Shown: in pieces, positions 34,238 through 46,227 of the stretch
Position numbering within the stretch: the first letter of the stretch is position 1
Layout: every line of letters starts with the position of its first letter
NCBI GenBank assembly: GCA_947683425.1
Contig: CANTUQ010000055.1
Coordinates: 7,318,501 to 7,382,500, forward strand
Length of the DNA stretch: 64,000 nt
Reading direction: 5' to 3'
Source of the DNA: Excoecaria cochinchinensis
Lineage: Eukaryota > Streptophyta > Magnoliopsida > Malpighiales > Euphorbiaceae
Made by a program: the position numbers and the translations under genes
The notes under the pieces: model-generated
Told to the model about the DNA's origin: nothing
Databases searched by the model: none
The model's input: the letters and a program-made list of their open reading frames with translations, nothing else

Positions 34238-34633
34238 CATTCGTTATCATTTTTTAATCCCCACTGAGCTTTATACTTAACACGGATTTCTCTTTTAATT
34301 TGTGTAGGTTCTAGTTCTAGCTCGGTACTTAAGGACATTTCGCAGTTCTAAGAGGAACACAAGTATAGGGTTGTAGGAAGTTTAACTGATGTAGATTTAT
34401 CTTGATTTAGAAGTTTTGTAGTATTATAAGTTTCCTTTGTATAGGTAGTTTGTACGTAATTTTGATATCATATATTCAATTAATGGGCTTAATTTTCTCT
34501 AGTTAGTTTTCATGTTTTAACTTTGCATTAATTTTATTAAGATATATTGATGAAGGATCGGTCATTTTAGGATTGGCTAGTTTTTCTTGTGTAGCACTCT
34601 ATTATCCTCTCAAGGGGTAGTAGGGGTGTCACA
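34238..34633 (+). mobile_element. Element 1, 3' LTR, segment 4 (end)
   Basis: Equivalent to 2411-2847 of the 5' copy. Holds the eroded hairpin CCACTGAGCTTTATACTTAA (34261-34280) and the AG|GT site near 34309. Ends TGTCACA at 34633. The TSD of element 1 cannot be checked because its left end is outside the window. Confidence 0.85.
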
Positions 34634-35119
34634 GGGGGAGTAAATTCCACTGATATATAGGAGAAAAAAAAAGTGATAGTGAATCTTCGGAGTGTCTAAA
34701 ATAGGAGGAATTAGGGATATCTAGTGAGATTTTAATTTAAGATCTAAAAGGGAAGGGAGCGAGAATGATGGAATAAGGGGGTAAAGGCTGTAACTCAAAG
34801 TGATTAAGTAGTTCGTGGAGCTGACATAGCTAATGATTTGGTACAAACACCCATTGCTGCATTTGACCCTAAGAAAGCCTAAATTGAGGATGATAATATC
34901 CTCAAGTAGCTTAAAAAAACTCCTGTCTATATCTTTATTTGGGATTTGTTGAAAGATTTTGACTATCACCGCTAGAAGATTGTAAAGGCTTTGACCAAGG
35001 CCACTATTTCTATAACAACACCTTTACAGTAGCTAGAAATTCTATAAAGAGATGGTAATGATGTAGTGAGCTTTTTTGATAAAGATCTCCCTGTTTATGG
35101 TCATATGCATAATTGACCT
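34634..35119 (+). pseudogene. Gag-protease linker of element G
   Basis: Broken frames read LKKTPVYISIWDLLKDFDYHR, KALTKATISITT and FFDKDLPVYGHMHN, the order found before the protease of Tat polyproteins. Several stops. No full Gag domain remains in this window. Confidence 0.6.
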
Positions 35120-35812
35120 TTGTTTATAAAGGTAAAAGTAAATGGCAAGCACACTGCTTGTGTAATGGTTGATGATAATTCATCTATTAATGTGTGTCCT
35201 TTTCAAGCTATAGCAACTTGTGTGATAAATGAGTCCATGGTTATCAAGTCAAAACTCACCATAATGGGTCCTGCTAACGTCAAGAGAGAAGCATATGGGA
35301 ACTTTACAATAATAGTAAAGGCTGGGGTGATTAAAGTTGAGGTAGAGTTTTCCATCCTAAATAATCCTGCTAACTTCTTAGAACTATTAGGAAGACCTTT
35401 GTTTCATAAGATAGGAGGTATACCCTCCGCCCTGCACCAAATGATAAAAATTCATCATCAAGAAGAGATGGTAACCATTCGGGCTATTCGGCGATGTTGG
35501 ACATTACTAAATAGCATTTCAATGAATTCCAAATTACAAAGATTTTTGGGGGTTGATGATAAGGAGGATGACACCAAGGTGTTCAATATGATGAAGAATA
35601 TGCATTTCCTTCACAGAGCTAGACTAGGGAAGAAATCACAAGGAATAACCAATGAGGTGGAAACCAATGGCAAGAACACAAAAAAGGTCTGGGTCATAAG
35701 AGTAGCTCGAGTCAGCCTAAGAAGACAATGGGGGTACTTAAGATTGAGGCTATGGGGAGCCAAAGCCAGGATTTGTGAATGGATAGGTCCAACCTGTCTT
35801 CAAGATTTTTAG
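35120..35812 (+). pseudogene. Aspartic protease region of element G
   Basis: Longest surviving G frame (230 codons). VKVNGKHTACVMVDDNSSINVCPF aligns with the retroviral-type protease active-site segment, where the usual D-x-G-S/A is here DDNSS, so the catalytic Gly is replaced. It continues through ILNNPANFLELLGRPLFHKIGGIPSALHQ, typical of Tat proteases. The tail (VFNMMKNMHF.. ARLGKKSQGI) matches the linker to RT. The start Met is arbitrary because the real frame begins upstream. Confidence 0.75.
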
Positions 35813-36480
35813 TGAAGTGGATTGGGATCCAAATTTTTAGGATGATGAGCTCCTCAAATAGATGGAAGACATGGTCTTAGAACTAGAGGAAGAAATGATG
35901 ACTCCTCCCATACTTGCTACTATTATCAAAGGTAAGAAGAAAGCTGAAGAAACAACTTGTATAGAGCTATTGCTGAAGAAAGCTAACCAAGGCCACCAAA
36001 GCTAAATGCCAAGCAAGATGAAGCTATTGCATCCACTTCAACCAACCATTGTAATTATGTTGTCTTTTATAATGAGGACAATGTTATTTTCATCCCTGAA
36101 TTATTTAAGAACATTGTTTCCAAAGTTACTAATTCTATGAACGATTTTGCTTACTTGTGCGATGTCTCATCTAATTGCATTATGCATAATGATAATTCTA
36201 AAATCTTTTACATTAATTCAATCAACATTGTTTTATTTAATCTCCTAAAGAAATTTTAATTGCATCTAATGTAACTTCTGAAAAGAGACTTAAAATTGAG
36301 AGAATATTAAAAACAATATGAAATAATCTTTGCCTGGACCTATAAAGATACGCCGAGGATTGATAAAGAGGTTGTAAAACATGCCATTCCTACATAAGAA
36401 GATGCAAATATAGTCAAATAGAAGTCGAGAAGGATGAGACCAGAGTTGCCTGAGAAGGTTAACTTAAGGAGGAAGTGCAT
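35813..36480 (+). other. Element G protease-RT linker, decayed
   Basis: Acidic and Lys-rich short frames with many stops; includes a stretch near 36330-36360 reading FAWTYKD-like before RT. No separate gene. Confidence 0.5.
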
Positions 36481-37080
36481 AAGTAGTTGCAAGATAAGTT
36501 TATAAAGGAAGTAAAGTACCCTACATGGCTAGCCAATGTAGTCCTAATAGCTAAAAAGGATAGGAAAGTGCGTATGTTTGTAGACAATAGGGACCTGAAC
36601 AAAGCATATCCTAAAGATAATTTTTTTCCTTACCACATATATATTTCCTTGTAGATAATATAGCTTTATAGATGGGTATGCAAGGTACAACCAGATCTTA
36701 AACAAGATAATTGATAAAATCAAGATTGCCTTTATCAGTGAATGGGGAAACTTTTGTTATAAAATCATACATACTAGAGAATTACATTATGATTCTAAAT
36801 GACTTGATCCATAAGGAAGTAGAAGTCTATGAGGATGATATGATGATCAAGTCTAAAACCTAGGACAGTCACTTTGCTGCTTTAGATAAGTTTTTTAAAA
36901 GGATAGACAAATACAGCCTTCACTTAAACCCTAAGAAGTGTGTTTTTGGGGTAACCTCAAGTAAGCTCTTGCATCATATAGTGAGCCAGAGAGGGATAGA
37001 GGTAGACCTAGACAAAGTTAAAGCCAATAAGGAGATGCGAGTACCACATAAGGAAAAGGAGATTTGGGGGGTTTAGGTAA
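36481..37080 (+). pseudogene. Reverse transcriptase relic of element G
   Basis: WLANVVLIAKKDRKVRMFVDNRDLNKAYPKDNF (pieces from about 36520), then DGYARYNQI, IAFISEWGNFCYK and LIHKEVEVYEDDMMIKSKT near 36810-36870. The catalytic YVDD is YEDD and about 30 residues before it are lost, so it is dead. LHLNPKKCVFGVTSSKLL follows. Frames are interrupted by several stops. Confidence 0.75.
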
Positions 37081-37289
37081 AATCTAATACATCAGTAGAT
37101 TTATTTCTATGCTTACTTCTATTTGTGAACCAATCTTTAAGCTTTTTAGGAAGGATCAACCTGTTAAGTGGAATGAGGATTGGTAGAAAGCTTTTGATGC
37201 CATTAGGAATACCTAGTAAACCCAATAATCTTGAGGCCTCCTAAATTAGGGAAACCCTTAATCCTTTACCTAGCAATTGAGTAGGGTTT

Positions 37290-37560
37290 TAAAGGTGTTA
37301 TGTTGGCATTAGAAGAGGAGTTTGGGATCGAATATGCCATCTACTACCTTAGCAAGAAATTCCTCCCTTCTTCACAGAAATACGTGGAGGTGAAGAAGAT
37401 CTATCCAACCATAATATGGTCCTTTAAGAAGCTTAAGCATTATTTTCAATCTTGTGAAGTGCAAATAGTAGCTGGGCATGACCCTTTGAAGTATTTGCAG
37501 TTTGCATCATCCCTGATAAGCAAGATGGTTAGATGGCTACTTTTGTTATAAGAGTTCGAG
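37290..37560 (+). pseudogene. RNase H relic (first) of element G
   Basis: GVMLALEEEFGIEYAIYYLSKKF followed by YVEVKKIYPTIIWSFKKLKHYFQ and DPLKYLQF fits the RNase H attached to RT in Tat elements. The frame from 37300 to 37551 is open for 83 codons; both ends are cut by stops. Confidence 0.7.
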
Positions 37561-37689
37561 GTGTAGTTCATTACTAAGAAGAAAATCATTAAGCGTAAAG
37601 TAGTAGCTGAGTTCCTAGCTAACCAACTTATAAAAGGAGTAAAGGTTGAGTATGAGTTCCCAAAGGAATTATTAGCCCTAATCATGGTT

Positions 37690-37840
37690 TAAGGCTAACA
37701 AATGTTCTTTGATGGAGCAACCAACAATAGAGGCATAAGAGTGGGAGTTATCTTGGTTACCCTTGAGGGGGAGAAATTTCCTTTAGCTAAGAAACCAACT
37801 TACAAGGCTACCAACAATGTAGTTTAATAGGAAGCTTGCA
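37690..37840 (+). pseudogene. Second (archaeal-type) RNase H relic of element G
   Basis: MFFDGATNNRGIRVGVILVT and EGEKFPLAKKPTYKATNNV give the DG..N and TNN landmarks of the extra RNase H domain known in Tat-lineage elements between RNase H and integrase. This is the best evidence for the lineage of G. The rest of the domain to about 38080 is scattered over frames. Confidence 0.7.
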
Positions 37841-38309
37841 TTTTAACTTACAAGTTATCATAACCTTAGGGTAAAATTTGTTGAAGTATTTGAGGATTCC
37901 TTTATAATAGTGTACTAAGGAAAAATGGTCATCCAGGAGGAGAGGTTGTTTCCATATGCAAAATACCTTAGGAAACTCACTAACAGTTTGAAGTATGCAC
38001 ATTTTTCCAAATACCAAGAGATGAGAATCAATTAGCTAATGCTTTAGCCACACTAGTGTCTATGTGGGATAATTTGAATAGGGTATTAATGAAAGTGTGC
38101 TAATCTCTAGTTCTAGCAAGCCTTGCTATAGATTAAAGCAGATTCTTTATTTGGATGTAGAAGATGGCAAACCTTGGTGCTTGAGGTAAGAATAAAAGGG
38201 TTTTGAGGAAGCCATATGGTCATTTCATCAAAATAGATTAGATTTTGTACAAAAGATAACTTAACGGCCTTCAGCTTAGGTGCCTAGATGAGGCAAAGGC
38301 AAAAAGAGT
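37841..38309 (+). other. Decayed remainder of the second RNase H and linker, element G
   Basis: Short pieces with stops, such as RDENQLANALATLVSMWD near 38025-38070 (the conserved end of the second RNase H domain). Nothing else readable. Confidence 0.5.
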
Positions 38310-39270
38310 AATGTAAGAAGCCCATTCTGTTGTTTGTAAAACTCATATGAATGGTTTGGCCTTAGTTAATAAAATCACGAGACGAGGCTTCTTTTGGGTA
38401 ACCATTGATCACAATTACTCAATTTATGTGAAGAAATGTCAGAAGGGCCCTTAGAATGGTGATCTTAGTCATTTGCCAGCTTTAGAATTACACAACTTGA
38501 CCTCTCATTAGCCTTTCACAACATAAGAAATAGATATAATTAGAGAGATCCACCCAACTACCTCTAATGGATATATTTATAGTAATTGTAATTTATTACT
38601 TCACCAAGTGGGTAGAGGCTGAATCCTTTAGTAAGCTAGGTGTAAAGCAAATGGCCTGATCCATTAAGAAACCTTAATTTACAGATATGGGGTGCCACAT
38701 TATGGGATTAAACAGCATAAGTACTCTCCTTATCACCCACAAGCCAATGGTGCGATAGAGGTAGCCAATAAGAACTTATAAAGATTGGTTAGACAAACTC
38801 CTTTATGTCTTGTGGGGTTACAGAACAACTACAAAGACTTCAATTGGAGCTATTTTGTTCTCTTTATTATATGATGCAAAAGCATTCTCACTCATTAAGG
38901 TAGAATTACTATCACTAAAGGTAGCTTCAGAAGCTAAAATTCAAGAATTAGAAAGTGTAAAAAGTAGGCTATAATAGTTGGCTTTACTAGATGAACATAA
39001 AATGAAAGCCTATTGTGACATGATTTACCAAAAGCACATAGCTAGAGCATTTGGTAAAAGAGTTAAGACCCATTAGTTAAAAGAGGGTGATTTGGTTTAC
39101 ACGCAGATGGGACAAGGTATCCCTGATCCAAGAGGGAAGTTTAGGCTAATTTGGGAAGGGCCATTAGTGCTACAAATATTACTACTTAAAGGAGCTGCTA
39201 TTCTTGCATAAAAATTATGGTAATAAGTGTAAATAACCTATCAATGTTGATCGACTGAAGAAGTTTTATA
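38310..39270 (+). pseudogene. Integrase relic of element G
   Basis: Zinc-binding part: EAHSVVCKTHMNGLALVNKI and YVKKCQKG near 38318-38455. Core: only the second half is clear, GVPHYGIKQHKYSPYHPQANGAIEVANKNL (pieces at 38690-38780), with the catalytic Glu in AIEVAN. The C-terminal part runs from KVASEAKIQELESV to GKFRLIWEGPLV near 39150. Many stops; the central Asp segment is lost. Confidence 0.75.
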
Positions 39271-40785
39271 GGTAAAGACTCTAGAAAAAAAATAAAAAGA
39301 GAAATACAATCCTACTAGTTAAAAACCCAAAAAAAAGGGACTTAAGCTAGAATGAGCACCTCACTAGGGCAAATAAAAAAAGGTATCCCAGGAAAAAAAT
39401 AAAGGTATGAGAGAAAAGAATCAACCATGAAAACCTATAAGGGCTAGTTGATAAAAGGAGTTACTTGCAACAAAAATATCTTATGACATGATTAAATGAA
39501 AAATGTGTGTTTTTGCAGTCAATGTCTATATCATTATTATCATATAATGCCAACATGATATACTCAGATTAGATGCATCCTTAAGTAAAGTTGGTCATGT
39601 CAGAAAGAAAAAGGCAACCGAATTAAGTGCCTAAAATTGTAACAAAGGCAATGAAATGAGAAGTTCCTACCTAAAAGTTGTCAAAATACTCTACCTCTTA
39701 TTGCTACTGTCTGCACCATCATCTTGGTATCTTTTCAGCCATCTTGTCTGTTGTCATGAGCCGAGCTCATCACCGAAGTCTTATATTCCTCTAAGTAATG
39801 AAGTCACAAGCTGTAATAGCCCTAATATCTAAGATGATGGGCAGCCATCTCTATAAATCATGAAGCCCTGAGATAAATATAGTGGTCAAGCTACTGCCAT
39901 GGAAACACAACTGGTTAGTGGCAATAATTTGAGTCTGCCTAAATTTTCTCGCGCAATGAACTATCACATAAAGGATGCCCTGCATAAACTAACAAGAGGA
40001 ATGCAACCTGAATGACCACCCTAGAAAGCATATGTTATGTAGAGCCACTCACATCTAAAGTTAATATCCCTGTCTACCACACATCCAATCCAAAGGATCC
40101 ATGTCCTCAACAAACATAAATTAGCATTATACAAGCTAAGAAAGATAATACCAAAGCCTATATGTTGCGATTGCCTTTGGAAGTGGATCAGTAAGTAAAT
40201 TTAGTTTCTCCTAGAGCCATATCTCTAAATGTAAACCAATGCAATGTATGCTTGTAAAAAATAAAATAGAAAAAAGCCTTTAGGTTTAAAAATCCTTTGG
40301 GAACTCCTAAGAGAAAGTCAAGATAATTCGCAAGTGTGAAAGCCCCAAAAAGGGCACACCAGGCAAAGGTTAGGACAATCCGCTAGAGGAAAACCCAAGA
40401 ATAGCTCTCTATAGGAAACCCCAAGTCTTATTCATGAGTCACAATCGAGAACATAACAAACAAGAAAAAGAGAACAAGTCATGGTTCTAGAGTGAGAATA
40501 TCAGAATATTACAACCCTTGGGTACAGAGTGGGAAAATTAGAATACTTATAAGTCACCTCTAGTAGGGACTCTAATGGTATTGCCTTATTATGAGTAATA
40601 AGCTTCTGTTGAGAGATAGTTCAATCCCAAGGGCTCTCACCAGATTGTGTGGATAGTCTAAAATACAAGAAAAAAAGCATGTTAGTATTATAGGTGGAAA
40701 AGACATACCTAATATAGCATCTAATTCCTTGTGTAAGAGGTATAACTCATGATGCAAAAAGCAAAAGACATAAGTTGTGGGTCCA
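39271..40785 (+). other. Element G 3' UTR, first part
   Basis: No coding signal. A-rich patches near 39280-39420. Ends in GTCCA (40781-40785) where LTR A inserted. Confidence 0.55.
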
Positions 40786-41374
40786 TGTAATGTCCCAAAT
40801 CCAGGTCTTCATGAATAGTACTTTTCGGGCTGTGAATAGTATCACCCGCAGTGAATAATATACTCGGGGTCAAAATTCACTTTTTCTTACCATTGGAGAG
40901 TACAATTTATAAGGAGTTCGAAGATGTAATTTGAGGCCAATTTGAGTTGAAATAGGGCCTTAAAAGTCATAAAAATAAGTTGCAAGTTCGATATGAATAG
41001 TGTCGATGTTGACCGAACTTTGACTAAAGTTAAAAAAAAAAATCTAGAGGCCTTCAAAAAATTATTCGACCTTAAAGACTTATTTTAAATATTATAATGG
41101 AAGTTTTGAAAGTGAAAAATTAAAATAAAGTTGGGACTGAAAAGTGAGTTACCGAACCAATAAAAATTTCACTGGACCAAAAAATTACCAAAATGACGTC
41201 GTTTTGACCTGAAAATCTTTGTACACCCTAAAGAAATTTATGGATATTTATGGACATATTTTCAAGAAAAATTAAAAAAGAAATGTATGGAATCAATAGG
41301 GAGGTGACATGTGGCTTAATTAGGGCCGTTAAATTAAATAGTGTAAGATTTAACCATGCCCATCCATTGGAGGG

Positions 41375-41384
41375 TATATAAAGG
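41375..41384 (+). promoter_or_regulatory. TATA box of LTR A
   Basis: TATATAAAGG followed by a CT-rich leader, as expected about 30 bp upstream of transcription start. Confidence 0.65.
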
Positions 41385-43168
41385 GAAAAAAATCAGAATT
41401 TCATGAACTCTCCACCCATTTCTCCCTCCCTCCTTGGCCGAACCAAACCTCCACTGTAACACCCCAAAATACACCCTAGTCGGATTAAGACAAGCTTAGG
41501 GTGTAGCGGAAACCGAATATGTGTTTATTTTAGCGATGGAAGTATTAAAAAGGACACAATCGTCATTAATTCAAAAGTTTCGACAAGTTTTGGTAAAATG
41601 GACAATTATGTCATTATGCCTCAAACGGTATTAAAATAATTATTTTGGTGATCGAAAATACATAATTGGATAATCAAAATGGTTAAGTATAGTAAAGGAC
41701 ATAGCCGGTATTAAGTGAAAAATTAAAGGTGTTTTGGTAATTTGCTAAATTGTGACTTAAATAACACCATTAAGAAAGATTTGTATGCCAATATTTTAAT
41801 TGAAGATAGTTATTTGCCAAATGAATAAAGTAATAATAGATAAAGGAGCAAAGTGAATTATGCCATAAATATCAAAGAGTAGCCAATGAGAAGTTGACAC
41901 TTGGAGAGGAGGATAAGTATGCATTAAAGACAATATTTAAGCCAACCCTTTGGCTATCCTAAGGGTAATTTTGTCGGCCAATTGAAGGGCTAAAAATCCA
42001 AAAAAAATTTTCTCCTTTGCTCTTTGTTTTTCATCTCCTAAATGGGTAATAGAAAGAGAGATGGAAGTTGGGAAAGATTAAGTAAGAGATGATGATTTTG
42101 AGGTAATTTTTGTGTGGTTTAATTCTCCTTTCTTCTTCCCTTCCTCTTGAGGTTGAATTTTAGAATTTGAAAAGTGGTAACGTCAGTTTTGATGTTGGTT
42201 TTGTGTGGAGGAAACAAGAGAAGCTAAGGAAAGAGTAAGAAAGCAAAGAGTGGTGCAGCTAATTAAGCTAATAGGAGCAAAGGAAGATGAGATTTGGAAA
42301 CTCTTTATTTATGTATGAGTTTTGAGTATATTGATGTGTTATATAAGTTACTAGAATGTGTTTATGATGATATATGATGATGATAGTGAGTGTTGCCTTT
42401 AAATTGTTAAAATGTGCATGTGAATAGGATTTTGGTGAAAACATCGTTGGAACACACCTGACCACTCTTCAGTTATTAGACTGTAACTAGAGTTTTAGAA
42501 CCAAATGGTATAAAAAAAGTAAATAAATGGCTATCACTTAGATATACAAGTGGCTAAGGTTATGAATAAGATCAATTGCTTAGATACTTAAAAGCTTAAT
42601 GAGTTGAACATCTCCGAATACATCCAGAAGCGATATGACATGATATGTTAATGGATTATAAGGGAAAATACTACAATTTTGTTAATTGAACCTTTGGAAC
42701 TACGGGGTTCTGATTCCCAATCCCTTGGGATACGTAGGAAGCTTGGAATACCATTCCAAGTCCGAACCAAAGCATAGAAACTTATTCGTATATAAAAAAT
42801 AATGTATCAACTGGAACTCTAATAATGCCTTGGTACTTGTTAAAAATAAATGTGACATGTATGTGTAGATGTATAAAAAGTTTATCGGGCGATTAATGAA
42901 TCAAGTCTCGAGTAGGCTTAGTTATGGTTTAAAATTGTCATATGATGTTAGATCGAATTAAATGATTTTATTAAGTATATCATAAACTAAAAATGAAATG
43001 AATCTTTCGTATATAAATGGTTCTTGAATGACTGTCTAAATAATAAATAATTCTTGATAATTGAATAGTCTAAAATGTTTGTGTTAAAGTTCTTAGATTA
43101 ATTGCATGGTTTTGGGGAAGGTTGGCTTGAGGAGAGCTATTTAGATCGGTAATAGAGCATGAGGCTTG

Positions 43169-43348
43169 ACTCTATCGCGAGCATGATAGAGAGTTCCATA
43201 ACACGAATTTCGTCGAGATGTTCTCTGTCGCGAGTGTGATAGAGACCGTCTAGCTCTCGGTCGCGAGCGCGACTGGCAGTCGCGGGCGCAATATATAGAG
43301 TATTTCGCCTCTGTCGTGAGTGCGACTGTGGTTGCGATCGCGACCCTC
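43169..43348. repeat. CG palindrome cluster in LTR C
   Basis: Three to four eroded modules such as CTCTGTCGCGAGTGTGATAG and TCGCGAGCGCGACTGG. Many CG sites have become TG or CA, consistent with loss of methylated cytosine. Confidence 0.8.
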
Positions 43349-44218
43349 CTTTATATTATGAATGTTCATTTGTTTGGTATACTTTGAATGGTTTCTTACT
43401 TATGAATTATATATGAATCAATGTATGAGCTATAATATGTGATACCATGTAAACCATATATGTAAGTAAGTGATATGATATTGTGTATTGAGATTGAAAA
43501 ATGATATACTATGTGACTAATTAAACAATAATTGGATAAATAATTTAGCCTGCAATAGTCGAGTCATGGATAGATAAGCATGCCTATAGAGTTCTATTAG
43601 CTGTAACCCCAATGTGTTCTGGACCCTGATTAGGTAACCATTTGGGTCCTCACGATCCTTATAAGTTGGATCTTGTTTAAGATCCCCAATGTGAAAACAT
43701 TTTTGATATAAAAAGAAAAAAAATTATTTTTGTACCTATGGGTACCAATGTGTTCACTCGTTATCCACTTTATTGAGCTTGCAGTCATAACAATATGTAT
43801 GAATATGACACGAAGTAATGCAATTTATGAAAATGATACTACATGAAATGTATAAGATGTATTTTGAAATGGTGTACTAAATGCTTCTCTGATTCGATAA
43901 AATAATATGATAAGGCATTTGTTAAGCAATGTATGTGAAGCGAATGTTATAAACCAGAATGAATGTGAACAAGTGAACAAAGTGATATGTATAAGAGGCG
44001 AAAAGATTTAAATAATGTGTAAGTGATTTGTTAACATCGTTATGCAAATAAAAGCATGTATTAATTAATATACATGTATATGTGTTTACACTATTAAGAT
44101 TTCCCTTGATTTAGTGAGATAGTGATGAACTGTATGATCATGTTTTAAGGAATGCTTCCATAAATGAATCTGTTTGACGGCCATTCTTAGTGGTCGTCCA
44201 TATTATATGTGTTTCCCA

Positions 44219-44261
44219 CTAAGCTTTATGCTTAGCACAAATTTTCTTTTAATCCATGTAG
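44219..44261 (+). promoter_or_regulatory. Terminal hairpin and 3' splice-like AG, LTR C
   Basis: CTAAGC (44219-44224), loop TTTAT, GCTTAG (44230-44235), then a T-rich stretch and GTAG|GT at 44260-44261. D inserted 39 bp after the hairpin. Confidence 0.65.
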
Positions 44262-44889
44262 GTGCAAGTGATCATGTCACACCCCATTTGCCCCCTAGAA
44301 GTTTGAGCCATATTTGTGCATGTGCATTGTATGTGTTTTGGCATATGATAAGGGTACTTTGGGATAATTGCATTGTATGTGTATGTGATTTGTGGGTTTG
44401 TTTGGTTAGTTGGGCCTCCTAGTGATCCTAAAGGGAAGGAGAAGGCGTCGGGAAGTGGTGCTCATTAGATTGGAGCATAAGAGTATCAGGTTTGGGAACT
44501 TTCTTTGAATTGATGTTCATATGTGGGTTTTGAGATATGCATGAATTTTTGGAAATTTATGATGTGTAAATAGGCTTATATTGGTATATATGATATGGGT
44601 TTTGAGTTTTGATGAGTTTTGTTGCATAATTATTGAATTATTGAATCAAATGTGAAGTTGGTTGAACTTTGCTGCAGAATTTTATGGTTTTGTGATTATT
44701 GAGATATTGATTTGTGAATTGATAAATTGATTGTAATTAATTGTGGAAATATGTTGTTTTATGTTGGTTATGGTGTTTGGAAGACCTATTTTGAGGTAAG
44801 TTGGAGTTTAAGTTTGATTTGGGTGAAAATGGTTTTGATTTGAATTTTCTGGGCTTCCTGCTTTTTTGTTGAGAAATGGAAATCCCGAT

Positions 44890-45033
44890 GCTGTCGTGAG
44901 CGCGACATTATCGCGAGCACGACAGAATGGAATTTCCCGCTCTCGCGTCTGAAGGCTGAGGTTTTGTGAGCATCGTGAGCAATGCTCACGGCCATTCTGT
45001 CGTGAGCGCGACTTTGTGGCGATCGCGACAGTG
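44890..45033. repeat. CG palindromes in D 5' LTR
   Basis: Modules at 44891-44927 and 44996-45031. Between them the perfect inverted repeat CGTGAGCA/TGCTCACG (44974-44990). The 3' LTR equivalent is 51708-51831, where the second module has shrunk to a single palindrome CTGTCGCGATCGCGACAG. Confidence 0.88.
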
Positions 45034-45748
45034 ACTCCAGTATGCCCTGTTTCTCTCACGTACTCTGTTTTTCTAAAATGGGTTTTAAATGTCTTCTCTT
45101 GGCTTTTCACTGCTGTGTGCTACATTATTTTGCTTATATGTGTAACATCATGATTTCTTCATAACAAATAACATGTTATCCATGATAAATTATATGCTGT
45201 GTTTTGGAACATGATTTGGATTACGGATAACTTGCAAGAGTCAGTCTAGTGGATAGTTAGGCCTAATAGAATCTTTTAGCTGCAGCCCTCCGTTCTGTTT
45301 GGACCCCGATCATGTCGCCGTTTGGATCCTCACGATCCCTGAAAAGTTTTGGATCTTTTTTAAGGTCCCCTCTGTACAATGTTTTGAATGTGATAAAATA
45401 AAATGGTTTTCGATTCGTACCCGTAAGGTACCGTCACTATTCGATTCATACCCGTAAGGTACCGTCACTGTTTACTCATTATCCACTATTGTGAGTCACA
45501 GGTGCTTTGTTTGTTTTGTTCTACTTTGAAATAATTTCAGGAATATGATATTCGAATGCGTATAATGATAAGTATGAGAAGTCAATTAATATGTATATGA
45601 ATGTGGATATGAGCTTCTGAATGCATGTCTTTATTTTGCAAGCATGATTATATATCTAACATGATTATCCGCATATGTCATATCATATGTGTTACACTTT
45701 GACGACCATTGTGAATGGCCATCCACTCTTTTGTTTTGTGTTTCCCCA

Positions 45749-45787
45749 CTAAGCGTTATCGCTTAGCACGGTGTTTTATCTGTGCAG
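45749..45787 (+). promoter_or_regulatory. Terminal hairpin and acceptor-like site, D 5' LTR
   Basis: CTAAGCG (45749-45755), loop TTAT, CGCTTAG (45760-45766): a 7-bp stem. GTGCAG|GT at 45787. In the 3' LTR the arms are partly decayed (52554-52571). Confidence 0.7.
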
Positions 45788-46187
45788 GTGCGGAAGGTGC
45801 TGTATTTCTGGGAGAGTCGCCGCCAGTCAAGCCAACACAGAGGGATTAGTGTTAGGGCTTATTTTTGTAGTATTTTATGATGATTATTTTTGTAATAGAA
45901 CTCTCATTGTATCAGTAATTTTGTAAGCTTCCGCTCTGTTTATTTTGGATATGTAATTCTTTTGTTTGGGCAATTGATCAGAATATTATTGTAATGATTT
46001 TGTTATATTAATGTATGATCAGTTGTTGTTTCTCAAAAGTTTTAATTTTTGCTGTATTTTCGTATGTTTAGGATGACTAAATGCTTGCTTTGCCTCGTCC
46101 TGTTTTGTGCAACACCCCTGCTCCTACGGTATCTCACTCCTATTCGGATGGGTTCGCCTACGTATGGTTAAGGGGTGTTACAGTTTT

Positions 46188-46199
46188 TGGTATCAGAGC
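46188..46199 (+). promoter_or_regulatory. Primer binding site, element D
   Basis: TGGTATCAGAGC, initiator-Met tRNA type, 5 nt after the LTR end. Confidence 0.95.
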
Positions 46200-46227
46200 C
46201 TAGGTTTAGGCTTTTCTAGGTGTTGTT

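Larger units (their letters stand above)
44796..45787 (+). other. Possible LTR leader intron, element D 5' LTR
   Basis: TTGAG|GTAAGTTGG at 44796 is a consensus plant donor; TTTTATCTGTGCAG|GTG at 45787 is a consensus acceptor; the span is 992 nt. The 3' LTR keeps the same pair (51613-52592). The CG palindromes and hairpins would lie inside the intron. Prediction only. Confidence 0.4.
44275..46182 (+). mobile_element. Element D 5' LTR
   Basis: Lacks about 290 bp present in the 3' LTR (about 50902-51203), which include the CT-rich leader and probable transcription start region. Holds a GAG|GTAAGT donor-like site (44793-44800), CG palindromes, the hairpin and an AG|GT acceptor-like site. Confidence 0.9.
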
